A DNA stretch of 64,000 nt from Lotus japonicus (GCF_012489685.1 NC_080042.1:20288150-20352149); one strand, 5' to 3'; positions 1 through 11,319 are shown, numbered from the stretch's first letter. Notes: a model not told the origin generated them from the sequence alone. Made by a program: numbers and translations.

Positions 1-1387
1 ATCTCCCTGTTCAAAGTCCGATCTCCAGAACCACCAGTAGTACCCGTCATGGGTCTGTAAGGTCCTGAAGTAAACCCTTTTTCAGCAGGACGCTGATATG
101 GCCTCCCGCTCTGAAATTTCCCTTTGTCCTGAAAATTTTGAGAACCTGATCTCATCGGCCCTCCAGTTCCAGCCCGGTTCAGCCTCCGGTTCTTCATCAG
201 TTCCACCTCCGTGGCTTTCTCAACCAAAGATTGGAATCGCATGATTCCCAGTGGCCTCACTGAGTCCTCAATATCAGGCCTCAATCCATTAACAAAGCGC
301 TTGCACATGTAGCGCTCGTTCACGTGATCATGAAAGAATTGAAAATGCTTCGCCAAAGATTCCAGCTTCGAAGCAAATTCCGGTACTGACATACCTCCCT
401 GACGGAGTGTCAGAAATTGTGACTCCCGCTCATCCCGAGCACTTGTTGGAAAGTACTTTTCCAAGAATGCGGTCCGGAAAGAGTTCCAGTTGATCTCTTC
501 ATGGTTAGCTTCCATAATTCCCCTGGTGCCCTTCCACCAGTACTCAGCGTCACCGAGCAGTAAATAAGTTGCCATACCCAACTTGGCAATCTCAGCAGTT
601 TGCAGTACGCCAAATATCTTCTCTATCTCCTGAATCTAGAGGTCCGCTTTGTCTGGATCAGTACCACCAGAGAACTTGGGTGGGTTTTGCCTCCTGTAAG
701 ACCTGGATTTTCTGAACAAGTTAAGTTTCCGACTCACACGTAGAATCAGTGTAAGCGTGACAGGAGTTTGACATTTGAGAAAGATTAATGAAGAAGAAAG
801 TTCAGGAATTGCTTGAGGAATGTTGCGTAGTTGTTTTCGGAGTTAGTGCGAGTCGTCTGCACACCTGCCTTATGGCGAGCGTGTCCAGAATAGGCTATTT
901 CGCTCTTAAAGCAAAGTTTTGAGAGAGATTTCGAACTCTCGGAAAATTTAAAGATTCTCTTTATTTTTCCATCGACCAGCGTTTCATTTCGGAACTCTGG
1001 ACTGTATGCACGATAGGTTTCACTTTCCGGAATCTCGACGACTCTAATTTCTTTGCTTCGAAACCCTAGTTTTGAGCGATGGATGAAGACTTTTTTCTAT
1101 TCGGGACTTCTAAAGAAGATTCCGTCCGCGTAGCCAGACTTGTTTCGACATTTCCAATCTTTCTTCAGTACAAAGTTTTGTCGTCTGAGCATCACAGCAA
1201 AAAGTAGTTTTTCGGGACAGACTAACTTACACCGCTTTTGGCGTTTTGGATATCGTTTTTCCCAAATCTTAGATATTTGTTTTGAGTTCTAGAATTCTGA
1301 CGCCAGAATCTCTCTTAGAATTCCACGGTGATCGTGCTGCAAAAATCGGAATCGCGAAATTTTCATTTTCCCGCGATTTCGCCTGCC

Positions 1388-1395
1388 TATAAATA
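1388..1395 (+). promoter_or_regulatory. TATA box of LTR Tk1
   Basis: TATAAATA about 690 bp into the LTR, in a context (CTATAAATAG) shared with the Tk3 3' LTR at 28589. It is the likely core promoter, placing the U3/R boundary about 30 bp downstream. Inferred from sequence only. Confidence 0.6.
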
Positions 1396-2829
1396 GCTCA
1401 AAAAGCAAAAATTCCTTCATTTTCTTCCTTTTGTGGCTGAATTTCGTGGAGAGCAAGGGGGGAGGAGATTTTCGCGAAAACTTGACCAATCTTGTGCAGT
1501 TCGTCCCTACTTCTAGGTATCGAGGTAACTAACACGATACCTACCTCTGATTGTTGTTTCTGTTGCGTTTCTGAAGTCGTTTCTGTGCTCACAGTTTTGA
1601 GTTTTTTCTAAAATGGTCCGATTTCTTCGATTTCTTGGTTGGGTTATGTTCCTTACGTTCCCCTGAGTCTAAAACCTCTGTCAGTAAACGCTGATTGTGA
1701 TCCAGTTGTCCAGGATCTGAAAAACTGTTTCAAAACCCTTTTTGTCTCACATTTCGAAACTTTATTGTCGAAAAGACTTAATCTGACTTCGTGCCTTTAG
1801 GATTTGTTGTCACGGATGTCATGAGGATCATTGCTGTCAAATTTGTTTTCAGAACTGATAACTTTGAAGTTTTGAGCCTTTATTTTGGACCAAAATGCCC
1901 CTGGATAGTCGTATTTCGACCCGATTGTCCGAAAATTGTTCCGACAGTTTCTTTGCCTTAGTTTTATCCTAAAACTACCTTGTGAATTGATTTGATCAAA
2001 GAAAAAGAGCCGAAGCCCTTTTTCCTTTGAGGCCGTGGACTATTTCCTTTAGGGGGGAGTTTTTCGGTTTCGAAAACTTGTCTTTTCGTACCTGATTGTC
2101 CTATTCTGAAGCTTTAATGCTTTGTCTATCGTTTATGTATTGTTTTGCGATCGAACTAATCGATTTTGTTTGGATTCTGCTTTGTTTTTCTCCGAGGTTC
2201 AGTTGAGGGAACTTTGGAAGACTCAGAGCACTTGTTTGAGGAGAACTTTGTTTGCGAAGCTGGAACAGCTCGAGGTTAGGGCAACTTACATATATATTAG
2301 CTATGATTGCATGATAGGCATCGATAAATTCAACTTATGCTTTGCTATGATATTGATTATGATGATGGTTTATTGTTATGAATGTTTTCATAACTTATGA
2401 TGTGATGTTGTGTTGAATTGAGCGTTTTGACGCGACTTCGGAGTGGAGATTCATTGATCTGGTGATCTTTGATATTTTGGGTTGGATGAGCAACCCTAGG
2501 CAAGTCCAAATGAGGGGTTTGAGACCTAGCCTGGTTGGTATTTGTTGGTTTACTTAGACTTTCCCCGGGAAACTTCTTTTGGGTGGTTGGTTTTCGGAAA
2601 ACGTAGAAGGATTAGAATTTCGAAAACTAAAGACTTGGGAAACCTAGATTTTGAGAAATAAACTCATAACCTGACTAATCTGAATTGAAATCATTTTTAT
2701 TAACGTTTAAGTATAGGAAAACTGAAGGGGAAAATATTTACGAAAGACGGGTAAAAGTCGACCTTTGTTGTGAGTTATTGGAATTGGGGAAAGCCACTAA
2801 GGTGAGCTATGGTGATGATTGAAAGTCAC

Positions 2830-3062
2830 CGAGTACTTTACGTACTCTTGTTGATGGGGTTGTGTTGTATTGACCGACACTAATCCCTTGGGTTCTCTTG
2901 TTGTTGGAGCGGTGTTGTATTGACTGACACTTAGCGCTCTTGTTGTTTGGGCTGTGTTGTATTGACCGACACTATACCCTTGTGTATTCTTGTTGGTGGA
3001 GCTGTGTTGTATTGACCGACACTTACTCCGAGTTGTGTTGTATTGACCGACACTAACTCATG
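2830..3062 (+). repeat. hairpin array alpha in LTR Tk1
   Basis: A leading hairpin GAGTAC-tttac-GTACTC (2831-2847) is followed by six units sharing the core GTGTTGTATTGACCGACAC (one unit has ACTGACAC), which forms a GTGT/ACAC stem. The outer stem differs from unit to unit but still pairs: GGG..TT with AATCCC, GAGCG with CGCTC, GGG with CCC, GGAG with CTCC, GAGTT with AACTC. The array lies within the predicted LTR intron. Confidence 0.8.
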
Positions 3063-3145
3063 GGTTTGTTGAGATTGGGTTGTGAGCTAAACACTTTCGT
3101 GGTAAGGGCGATTCGTTGTTTGGCTAACCACGTTGCATTCAATCG

Positions 3146-3388
3146 GGTGAATAACGGGAATGGTTCACCTGTGCATATCATGGTGAATAACGGGAATGGT
3201 TCACCTTGCATAAATGATGAATAACGGGAATGGTTCATCATATGGTGAATAACGGGAATGGTTCACCAAGGATGAATAACGGGAATGGTTCATCCAGGAT
3301 GGATTTCATCCAGGATGGATAACGGGAATGGTCCATCCATAGTGAAGAACGGGAATGCTTCACTTGTGGCGAACGGGAACGCGTCACA
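3146..3388 (+). repeat. hairpin array beta in LTR Tk1
   Basis: Eight hairpins share the loop core AACGGGAATGG (the last has AACGGGAA). Stems: GGTGAA/TTCACC (units 1, 2 and 4), TGATGAA/TTCATCA, GGATGAA/TTCATCC, GGATGGA/TCCATCC, AGTGAAG/CTTCACT and TTGTGGCG/CGCGTCACAA with one G-T pair. Stem changes are matched on both arms while the loop stays constant. Confidence 0.85.
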
Positions 3389-3626
3389 AATCCGGATTCA
3401 TATTGTGCATTTCACGCATACATTCATGCTGACTGAGACTGTGTGTTGTTTGTTTATTGAAGCAATGTTAGAGCCATAACATGCTAGGATTACTTATATG
3501 CTTATATAACAACTTATATATATACCCTGTCACATGTTGAGTGTATATGTACTTATTGCTGTGAGTTGACCCTAGCGCCTTGGCTTTGTTTGTATGTTTG
3601 TGTTTGGGCGGTCGGCCTGCTGCCAG

Positions 3627-3683
3627 ATGTCGATGGCCGACTGGTTCTCGGTGGTCTCTCCCTCGGGGGGGGATCAGATATGA
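3627..3683 (+). pseudogene. LTR ORF of Tk1, frameshifted
   Basis: The ATG directly follows CAG. The first 15 codons (MSMADWFSVVSPSGG) match the start of the intact LTR ORF at 31001. A run of eight G (intact copies have seven) then shifts the frame and TGA follows at 3681. The downstream DNA still encodes related residues in the shifted frame. This is a decayed copy, with the same lesion as Tk4. Confidence 0.6.
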
Positions 3684-4692
3684 GCTGCAGGATCGGGATG
3701 CCTCACCGCTTGGGGGATCGATGTTGCTGGTCACCGGGCGACGTATCGGGGAAGGGTCATGGAGGACCGGACTGACGAGCGTGGACGTCTGACGAAAGGA
3801 GTTCTATGGCGCATGGAGTTGAGCTTCAACTTGCCGACTTCAGATCGTTGTGGGTTTGGCACTGGGAGGTTAGGTTTGGGCAGGCGTCATGTTTTGTGTA
3901 GAGCTCTGATTCGTTTTGCTTTTGGGATCGGGTAGGTTTCCGACGCATGACTTTTCGTGTGGTTCTCTTACTGAGGGATCACAGTGAGTCAGTTGGACCA
4001 TAGGGGTCTTTGCTTAGGCCATATTGAGGCCGACTTTCTCCTAGTGGTTTGTAATTATAATTTTCTCACTTACACTTCTGGGTCTGTATATATTTGCCTA
4101 CGGGCACACTGCTTTGGAGTCACTGCGAGTGCGCGTGACATGGAGTGCAGCTGAGGCTGTACATGTATATATGTTGTATATCTGTTAGTTTAGTAGTTGG
4201 GTTTTGTCTTTACTTTCTTATCGTTTTGATTTAAAGGAAAGAAAACGAAAAAAAAATTACCTGTTTTCCGCGTAAAGTTTATTTTTGGTTACTAAAGTGA
4301 CACCTGGAAATCGGGGTGTTACACCTCCTGAAGTCATTCAGGCCTTTGTTCTGGTCCAGAGTTACTTCCCTCTGGCGCTGATGCTGATCACGTGCCTCCT
4401 CAGCAGCACGCCTCATCGCATTGTCATTCGCCTGCGCTGTCACAGCTTGGGCCATAGTGGCCATCATCTCAGCTAGCTGATTAGTATTCACCATGTTCTG
4501 TTAAGTTAAACAAACAGTTAGTACTCATCATAAGATAGCATCTAGTATAACTATACAATATGATTAAGCAATAACTTCAATCAATTTTTAAGCGAAAAAT
4601 CGCTTGCAGACAATCAATTTTCACTCTTTGCAGAGTCACACAACCTAGCACAGAAGACCTATTCCCCAACAACTCCCGAAAGACTCGACCGT

Positions 4693-4704
4693 GCTCTGAT
4701 ACCA
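4693..4704 (-). other. primer-binding site of Tk2
   Basis: The minus strand reads TGGTATCAGAGC, the usual plant initiator-Met tRNA primer site, three bases from the 5' LTR end. The bases between here and the gag ATG (4495-4692) are the untranslated leader, with no other feature seen. Confidence 0.9.
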
Positions 4705-5191
4705 CAATGTAACACCCCGATTTCGGTGGCGTCACTTTAGTAACCAAAAGTAAACTTAATGCGGAAAAACGTGAATATTTTTTTTTTTTTGATAATAACT
4801 AAGACAAGATTGAAATAAATAAAACCCAAATGCGAAAAGCAATAAAACTAATATACAAAATATATAACAGCCCCCGCTGTAAGTAGCAACCTCGTCACGA
4901 GTAAACCTCCAGTGACGGGTAATAGAAGAGTAGCGCCCGCAGGCAAAAGTACAAACCAAAAGAAAAGGTTAAGTGTCCGCAACACTATCCCTCAAAATGA
5001 GAATAAGCTGGCCCATCGGCCTGAAACAAGACTTCCTAAGTCCAACAAACTCTCTGTGATTCCCGTAACGAAACCACACAAAAGCTATAGGTGGGAAACT
5101 ACCCTGTCCCGAATGAAACAAATGATGTTCAGAGCTAAGACTCTACTCCTACACTAATCCCATCTCGAGGAGCTCACACTAACACTCAATC

Positions 5192-5353
5192 CTACATGCT
5201 AGCGTGATCGTCGTCCGAATCTGAATCCAGAACGACTAAGTCTAGGTACATCCTCCGTCCTCCGCTCGCTATCGCGATGCGCTCCTGTTCCAGCATCCCA
5301 ACTCTAGTTTCCCCCGAAGGGTGAACCGTCGTGAACTAGTCCGCCAAAGACAT
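5192..5353 (-). pseudogene. LTR ORF of Tk2, internally deleted
   Basis: Starts after CAG with MSLAD, then TAG replaces the conserved Trp codon. The middle of the ORF is deleted compared with Tk3 and Tk5. The acidic end LDLVVLDSDSDDD is preserved (codons ending at 5195). Survival of the tail motif in a dead copy helps to define the family's C-terminus. Confidence 0.6.
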
Positions 5354-6024
5354 CTGACAAAGGGCGTTTGTTCGCCAAAGCACACACAGAAGACGCGAGG
5401 GTCAACTCCAAAGAATTATGTAAATAATAGCAAGGATAGATACAGATAATAGGATAGCCACTTAGGCTTTTAGCTAGGGATAACATCCTAGGGTTGCATA
5501 TCTCATGATGAATATAAACGACGATAAATCACAGGTAACATGCCTCAAATAGAATTAACAAGTATCAAACACACTCATCACTAAGTCAGTATGCATGTTG
5601 CATGAAATGATATGCAGGTTAACCCAGTTAACCACATGCATTCCGGAAAGGGATGGACATCAAACGGATCAGCCCTAACACCAGCCACGGTGGAACCATT
5701 TCGGCCCGCGTGCCTCTTACACCACACAAAGTTAGCCAGATCAGCAGTAAACCCGTAGGTCTGCCATTTCGGTCTGCTACAAGAGACGTCTACAAACGCT
5801 CTACCACGGCATTCCGGGTCTTATGACCATTTTGGAAACCGACGAGGTCCAGAGTACGTCCTGTGTTAATACCTCATTAATGTTGCATGAATGCAAGATG
5901 ATTAGTCAATCAACGTCTCCGATCTCACTCGACACGTCGCCACGTGTTCTAGCTAAATTAATGTCTCTAAAAGCTTACCCTAAGGTAAAGTCGATTCTGC
6001 GACAAAAGACACACTTCACAACAA

Positions 6025-6195
6025 CACATAGCTGCTCCAACAGCACAACAACAAACGCTGCTCCAACAGCACAACAACAACCGCTGCTCCAACAGCACAA
6101 CAAACAAACGCTGCTCCAACAGCACAACAACAAACGCTGCTCCAACAGCACGACAACAAACGCTGCTCCAACAACACAACAACAAACGCTACACT
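6025..6195 (-). repeat. GCTGCTCCAACAGCAC minisatellite in Tk2 LTR
   Basis: About six to seven copies of a 26-28 bp unit built on GCTGCTCCAACAGCACAAC. Each contains a short TGCT/AGCA inverted repeat. It occupies the same place in the LTR intron as the hairpin arrays of Tk1, Tk4 and Tk6. Confidence 0.75.
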
Positions 6196-7704
6196 TGGAT
6201 CCGACGACACTCCTCGTTTTTCCAAAACTATGATTTGACTTCCAATGCCTTCCTTCGAGGTTGTTATCATTACTTAAAGATTTTGAGGTTATTTAAGGTC
6301 TTATGAATTTTCTTTATAAAATAGATTCCATTTTGTCTTATCGCAAGTCTTATACATTTTCAGGATCTCCCAATCCCAAGTCGCTTCCAGAGGATGTCTC
6401 GATCCAATAAACAAAATTAAGGCCCGAACCTCGTTCGTCCTATCAAACTTTCTCAAAACTCTCAAAATAAAATCGGCATGACCTGCCCGCTATTCTCACC
6501 ATTCAGAATCTCAGATTCCAGTACAGAGCATATTTAAATCATCACAATCAAACAACATGTCATATATCAATAAATCGCATCATAAACACTTAGCACTTAG
6601 CATATAAAGCATGCACCACACATCCTAGATTACCCACATAGCACATAGCATGTAAGACAATCTCAAAAACATTCAGTAGATGAATCATCTACATTGTCAG
6701 CCGAAGCCTCAGAAAACATTTTCCAATCACACACAATCCAGTGCATAAACAGTAAACAATGTCGAAACATCGACCCTAGGCATTAACTAGAGATTCAGTG
6801 AGAAGCCCTCACCTGCAGATTCTCCAGGACGATCTCCTAACTCTTGTTCACAATCAAAGGCTTGCTCCTCTGGGAATTCCTCAAAATCACCTTTAGAGCA
6901 AAACCACAGAAATACTATCAGAATCTATCGAAAACTAAGCTATCGATACTTCCTAAGGTTACTCGAAGTAATCTATACCCTAAGGTACGATAATCTAGCG
7001 CGAAAAGACAAGTTTTCGGAAAAGGAAATTTTCCTCCTCCTCCCCTATAGGGCTCGGCCACTTTTGGTAATTGTGGGGCTCGATTTTTCTTCGATCAAAC
7101 TTGGTTCCTATGCTATCATAAGCCGTAACTAAGGGTATTCTGAACTCGGAAAAATTATCGGATCAAAAACTGTCGCAGGGGTATTTTGGTCATGATTTTT
7201 AACTTAGAAATTTCAACACTGAAATCCCAAAAACCAAATTTTGCAGGGACGTTACCAACGTCGTTTATGACAACTAATCCTACTAGCACTAAGCTAAGGC
7301 GATAGTTTTCAGCCTAAAGGTTGAAGCTTTACTCCAAAAACTCCAAAAATGGGTATTTTAGGCTAAAATTGATTCCGGCGGAATTCCGGCGACATAACGG
7401 AAAATCTAATCCGGCAGAAGTGATCTTGGGCACATAAAGAAGAGGTTTAGAATCAGAAATGAAAGATTCAGGATAGTTTTGCAAAAACCCATAAACTATC
7501 AGCTCAGAAAACTCTACAGAAAAGCTATGGAAAAAGCGATCAGAGGTAAGGATTAGCGACTATACCTCGAAGCCTTGAAGTAGCAACTGATTGATCGACG
7601 ATCAAGCAAACGATGAAGAAAATCTTCTCTTCTCCCTCCCTTGTAGAACTCGCGGCCTTGATGAAGAAAATGGAGGAAAATTTGAGTTTTTCTTCCTTTC
7701 TTTG

Positions 7705-7714
7705 CTATATATAA
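7705..7714 (-). promoter_or_regulatory. TATA box of Tk2 LTR
   Basis: The minus strand reads TTTATATATAG at about 710 bp from the LTR start, the same relative place as in Tk1 and Tk3. It is the likely promoter of the element. Confidence 0.5.
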
Positions 7715-8419
7715 AGGTTGGAAATTCGCGGGAAAATGAAAGTTTCGCGAATCTAATTTTTCCGGCGTCATACTCCGTGAATTAATAGATATGTTTTGGT
7801 GAAAGAATTCCAAAACTAAAATGAGGTCTCTTTGTATTTTTGGCAACTAAAGCATAGTCGGTATAAAACTATTTTACCCGATAAGTTGCTTTTTGCATCG
7901 AATGTCGGAATGGAAAACTTCCTTCGGAAGAAAGATTGAAATCATCAAGAGAAATGGGTGTACGCGTGTAGAATATTCATTTGAAGCTCTGAATAGAAAA
8001 AGTCCCCATAGTCGGGTGATTCTAGGGTTTTGAAATACCAGGGATTCGGTTTCGGCAAACTTCCGATGATTGGAATCGGACGTTCGTAGATCCTAGAGTT
8101 TCGCCTTGAAACGATTGTGATATATGGAAAAAGAGAAGTTCTAACATTTCTCTGAAGATTTTTGGAATTAACTTCCATCGTGCCTAAAAGTGAAAATTAG
8201 CTATATACTAGGGTTTCTGACATAGGTTAAGCGTATAACGATCGTACTATAACTTTTATCGATCATGATGTAATCCTTTGACTTTTCCTGAACTTTCTCC
8301 TTCATAAATTTATTTCATTTGGTAAACTCTAGTTCAGGTTTCCCTTCACAATACATCAACCCTAATCGTAAATGGAAATCTCTTCCACTGATCCTAAGCT
8401 TAAAATCTCGGGTCTTACA

Positions 8420-9010
8420 CAAAGAAGCAGAGTCAAAGGGAGCTGTTGACTCTGACTCAGAATCAGAAGGAGATCCTAACTCAGATGATGAAAATGAGGT
8501 ATTCGCTTCTTTCTCTACCTCTGAACTGAAACATGCATTGTCTGATATCATGGATAAGTATAACTCCTTATTGTCTAAGCATAAGAAGCTGAAAAAGGAC
8601 TTATCTGCTGTTTCCAAGACTCCTTCTGAACATGAGAAAATTATTTCTGATTTGAAAAATGATAATCATGCTTTGATCAATTCTAACTCTGTGCTTAAGA
8701 ACCAGATTGCTAAGTTAGAAGAAATTGTTGCTTGTGATGCCTCTGATTGTAGAAATGAGTCTAAGTATGAAAAGTCTTTTCAAAGATTCCTAGCTAAAAG
8801 CGTGGATAGAAGCTTAATGGCTTCAATGATCTATGGCGTAAGCAGAAATGGAATGCATGGCATTGGCTATTCTAAACCAATTAGAAATGAGCCCTCTGTG
8901 TCTAAAGCTAAATCCTTGTATGAATGCTTTGTTCCCTCTGGTACCATATTGCCTGATCCTTTACCTGCTAAAGTTGCTAAAAACCCTCTTAGGGTTGATG
9001 AACATAGACT
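8420..9010 (+). pseudogene. gag: gag C-terminal part of copia element B
   Basis: The frame continues from the Tk2 insertion point. It is Ser/Asp/Glu-rich (DSDSESEGDPNSDDENEV), then a coiled-coil-like stretch (LKHALSDIMDKYNSLLSKHK), then residues typical of the region between gag and protease in SIRE elements. No zinc knuckle and no protease are seen: at about 9010 the sequence jumps to the end of integrase in another frame. The product would be the nucleocapsid-side part of Gag. This piece cannot be expressed as a normal polyprotein. The first bases of the longer frame (8319-8419) belong to the Tk2 LTR, not to gag. Confidence 0.75.
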
Positions 9011-10874
9011 CCCTATGAATTGTGGAAGAACATAAAACCCAACATTTCTTATTTTCATCCTTTTGGCTGTGTTTGTTATGTTCTCAATACTAAGGATAGA
9101 TTGCATAAATTTGATGCTAAGTCTTCTAAGTGTCTATTACTTGGTTATTCTGAGAGATCTAAAGGTTTTAGATTTTATAATACTGATGCTAAGACTATTG
9201 AAGAATCTATTCATGTTAGATTTGACGATAAGCTTGACTCTGACCAGTCAAAGCTAGTTGAGAAGTTTGCAGATTTAAGCATTAATGTTTCTGACAAAGG
9301 CAAAGCTCCAGAGGAAGCTGAGCCAGAGGAAGATGAACCAGAGGAAGAAGCTGGTCCCTCTGATTCACAAACTCTGAAGAAGAGCAGAATCACTGCAACT
9401 CACCCTAAGGAATTGATTCTGGGCAACAAAGACGAACCAGTCAGAACCAGATCAGCCTTCAGACCCTCTGAAGAGACCTTGCTTAGTCTGAAAGGATTGG
9501 TGTCCTTAATTGAACCCAAGTCCATAGATGAAGCTCTTCAGGACAAGGATTGGATTCTGGCTATGGAAGAAGAATTGAATCAATTCTCCAAGAACGATGT
9601 TTGGAGCTTAGTGAAGAAGCCTGAGAGTGTCCATGTAATTGGAACAAAATGGGTATTCAGAAACAAGCTGAATGAGAAAGGAGATGTAGTCAGAAACAAG
9701 GCAAGGCTAGTTGCTCAAGGATACAGCCAGCAGGAAGGAATAGAGTACACTGAAGCCAGACCATGTGTTCAAATTGAAGAAGTCACTCTATGGTCTGAAG
9801 CAAGCTCCCAGAGCATGGTATGAGAGACTCAGCTCATTCCTTCTGGAGAATGAGTTTGTAAGGGGTAAAGTAGATACAACTCTTTTTTGCAAGACTTATA
9901 AAGATGATATCTTAATTGTGCAAATTTATGTTGATGATATTATATTTGGTTCTGCTAATCAATCTCTATGCAAAGAATTTTCTGAGATGATGCAGGCTGA
10001 ATTTGAGATGAGTATGATGGGAGAATTAAAGTACTTTCTGGGAATACAAGTTGATCAAACACCAGAAGGAACATATATCCATCAGAGCAAGTACACTAAA
10101 GAACTTCTGAAGAAGTTCAATATGCTGGAATCTACAGTGGCCAAGACTCCAATGCATCCTACATGCATTCTGGAGAAAGAAGATAAAAGTGGTAAAGTAT
10201 GTCAGAAGCTCTATCGTGGCATGATAGGTTCACTTCTATACTTAACAGCATCTAGGCCAGACATACTATTTAGTGTTCATTTATGTGCTCGTTTCCAATC
10301 AGATCCAAGGGAAACCCACTTAACTTCTGTTAAGAGGATCCTAAGGTATCTGAAAGGCACCACTAACCTTGGCTTGATGTATAAGAAAACATCAGAGTAT
10401 AAGCTTTCAGGTTATTGTGATGCTGATTATGCTGGAGATAGAACAGAGAGAAAAAGTACTTCTGGAAATTGTCAATTTCTGGGAAGCAATCTAGTCTCAT
10501 GGGCAAGCAAGAGGCAATCAACCATTGCACTATCAACTGCAGAGGCAGAATATATCTCAGCAGCAATATGCAGCACTCAGATGCCCTGGATGAAACATCA
10601 GCTGGAGGATTATCAGATCCTTGAGAGCAATATCCCAATCTATTGTGATAACACTGCTGCAATCTCATTGAGTAAGAATCCTATCTTGCATTCAAGGGCA
10701 AAGCACATTGAGGTAAAGTATCACTTTATTAGAGATTATGTACAGAAGGGCGTACTTCTTCTGAAGTTTGTTGATACTGACCATCAATGGGCAGATATCT
10801 TTACAAAGCCCTTAGCAGAAGATAGATTTAATTTTATTCTGAAAAATCTGAACATGGACTTTTGTCCAGAGTGA
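9011..10874 (+). pseudogene. pol: pol of copia element B, two deletions
   Basis: Begins at the integrase end (PYELWKNIKPNISYFHPFGC), followed by the acidic linker and the start of RT (WVFRNKLNEKGDVVRNKARL). At about 9757-9760 a second deletion removes roughly 70 residues of the RT fingers/palm, and the frame changes to one that continues with KLKKSLYGLKQAPRAWYERL. After that come the RT catalytic YVDDIIFGS, ASRPDI, and a full copia RNase H with CDADYAGD, STAEAEYISAA and the ADIFTKPL end. The integrase core and protease are missing. The element is therefore non-autonomous. The end at 10874 is a normal pol terminus. Confidence 0.85.
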
Positions 10875-11319
10875 AGATGGATCAGAACCTCTGACTATGA
10901 TACTTCTTGATCAGAAGATGTCTAGTCCAGAAGGTAACTCAATCAGAGTGTGTGTACCCATTGGTACTGACTGTGAAGCTGAGACAGCAACACGTGTGTC
11001 AGTATTTCTGATGCATAGTTCCTTGTGCCCGTGTGACAGTCTGTCATGTTGCGTGTAGATGTGCTTCTCTCCTGTGTGTGATATGTGTATTTACTGTTAC
11101 TATCTATCTTTAATTTTCAACCGTTGATTTTAAATTGCTTTTTGAATCAACAACGGTTATTTGTCAAAACCCACTATACACACACGATCTCCTTCACTTT
11201 CGGTTTTTACTCTCTCTCTCTCTCTTGCTATTTCAAAACCGCTTATCCTCGATTTCTCTCTCGATCTCTCTTCATCTTTCAACCTTCATCTTCTACCTAA
11301 ACCTTCAACCGCTCCAAAA
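10875..11319 (+). promoter_or_regulatory. pol-to-E-ORF spacer with hairpin and CT-rich leader
   Basis: No coding sequence. It contains an inverted repeat, AACCGTTGATT (11119-11129) with AATCAACaACGGTT (11145-11158), then a pyrimidine-rich stretch (11180-11310) ending CCAAAAATGG at the E-ORF start. It looks like the 5' leader of a plant mRNA, so E-ORF may be made from its own promoter or a spliced RNA; this is inference. Confidence 0.45.

Larger units (their letters stand above)
2275..3626 (+). other. predicted intron inside LTR Tk1
   Basis: Donor CGAG|GTTAGGGC at 2275 and acceptor TGCCAG|ATG at 3626. A TTGAC branch-point-like motif lies in GAGTTGACCCTAGC about 60 nt before the acceptor. The same donor, branch-like motif and acceptor occur in the other Tekay-like LTRs, which is why I annotate it. 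No transcript evidence is available here. Confidence 0.5.
695..4323 (+). mobile_element. Tk1: solo LTR of a Tekay-like element
   Basis: A 3629 bp LTR runs from TGTAAGACCTGG to GGGGTGTTACA. It is flanked by a perfect 5 bp target duplication CCTCC (690-694 and 4324-4328) inside the Tk2 gag, with no internal region, so it is a solo LTR left by LTR-LTR recombination. In order it holds a TATA box (1388), a splice-donor-like site (2274|2275), two hairpin arrays (2830-3062, 3146-3388), an AG|ATG acceptor (3626|3627) and a frameshifted LTR ORF. The stretch 1400-2270 shows no convincing ORF. Confidence 0.93.
1..4494 (-). pseudogene. gag: gag of Tk2, interrupted and broken
   Basis: The minus strand starts at an ATG at 4494 ([16 protein letters not shown]) and matches the gag of Tk3 (23428) almost residue for residue. 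It reads to 4324, is interrupted by solo LTR Tk1 (695-4323), and resumes from 689 to base 1 with the capsid-like region (for example [16 protein letters not shown]). A tryptophan codon of the Tk3 version is TAG here (636-638). The leftmost bases reach the basic, Gly-rich region before the zinc knuckle; the knuckle itself lies beyond the window. The product would be the structural Gag protein of a chromovirus-type retrotransposon. It is non-functional because of the insertion and the stop codon. Confidence 0.9.
1..8419 (-). mobile_element. Tk2: 5' part of a reverse Tekay-like Ty3/gypsy element
   Basis: Reading leftwards, the element has a complete 5' LTR (8419 to 4708), a Met-tRNA primer-binding site, a leader, and a gag gene that leaves the window at base 1. 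It interrupts copia element B at 8419/8420, so it is younger than B. The B bases next to the LTR are CAAAG (8420-8424); the matching duplication lies outside the window. Its gag is split by solo LTR Tk1. The LTR edges TGTAAGACCCG (minus strand) and the complement of TGTAACACCCCG agree with the other Tekay-like LTRs here. Confidence 0.9.
4708..8419 (-). repeat. 5' LTR of Tk2
   Basis: A 3712 bp LTR with TG..CA ends. On the minus strand it has a TATA region at 7714-7705, a donor CTGCAG|GTGAGGGC at 6812 (same AG|GTGAGGGC as Tk3), an acceptor GTCAG|ATG at 5354|5353 and a truncated LTR ORF. It is closely related to Tk5 (39721-43783) and more distant from Tk1. The intervening DNA (5600-6000, 6200-6780, 6830-7680, 7720-8300) is LTR sequence without a supportable gene. 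Confidence 0.9.

Noticed and set aside
5967..6270. Cys-rich small proteins on the minus strand
   Set aside because: They arise from reading the GCTGCTCC minisatellite in several frames; all frames are open because of the repeat unit.
8319..8419. N-terminal extension of the copia gag frame
   Set aside because: These bases are the end of the Tk2 LTR; the frame runs through the insertion junction by chance.
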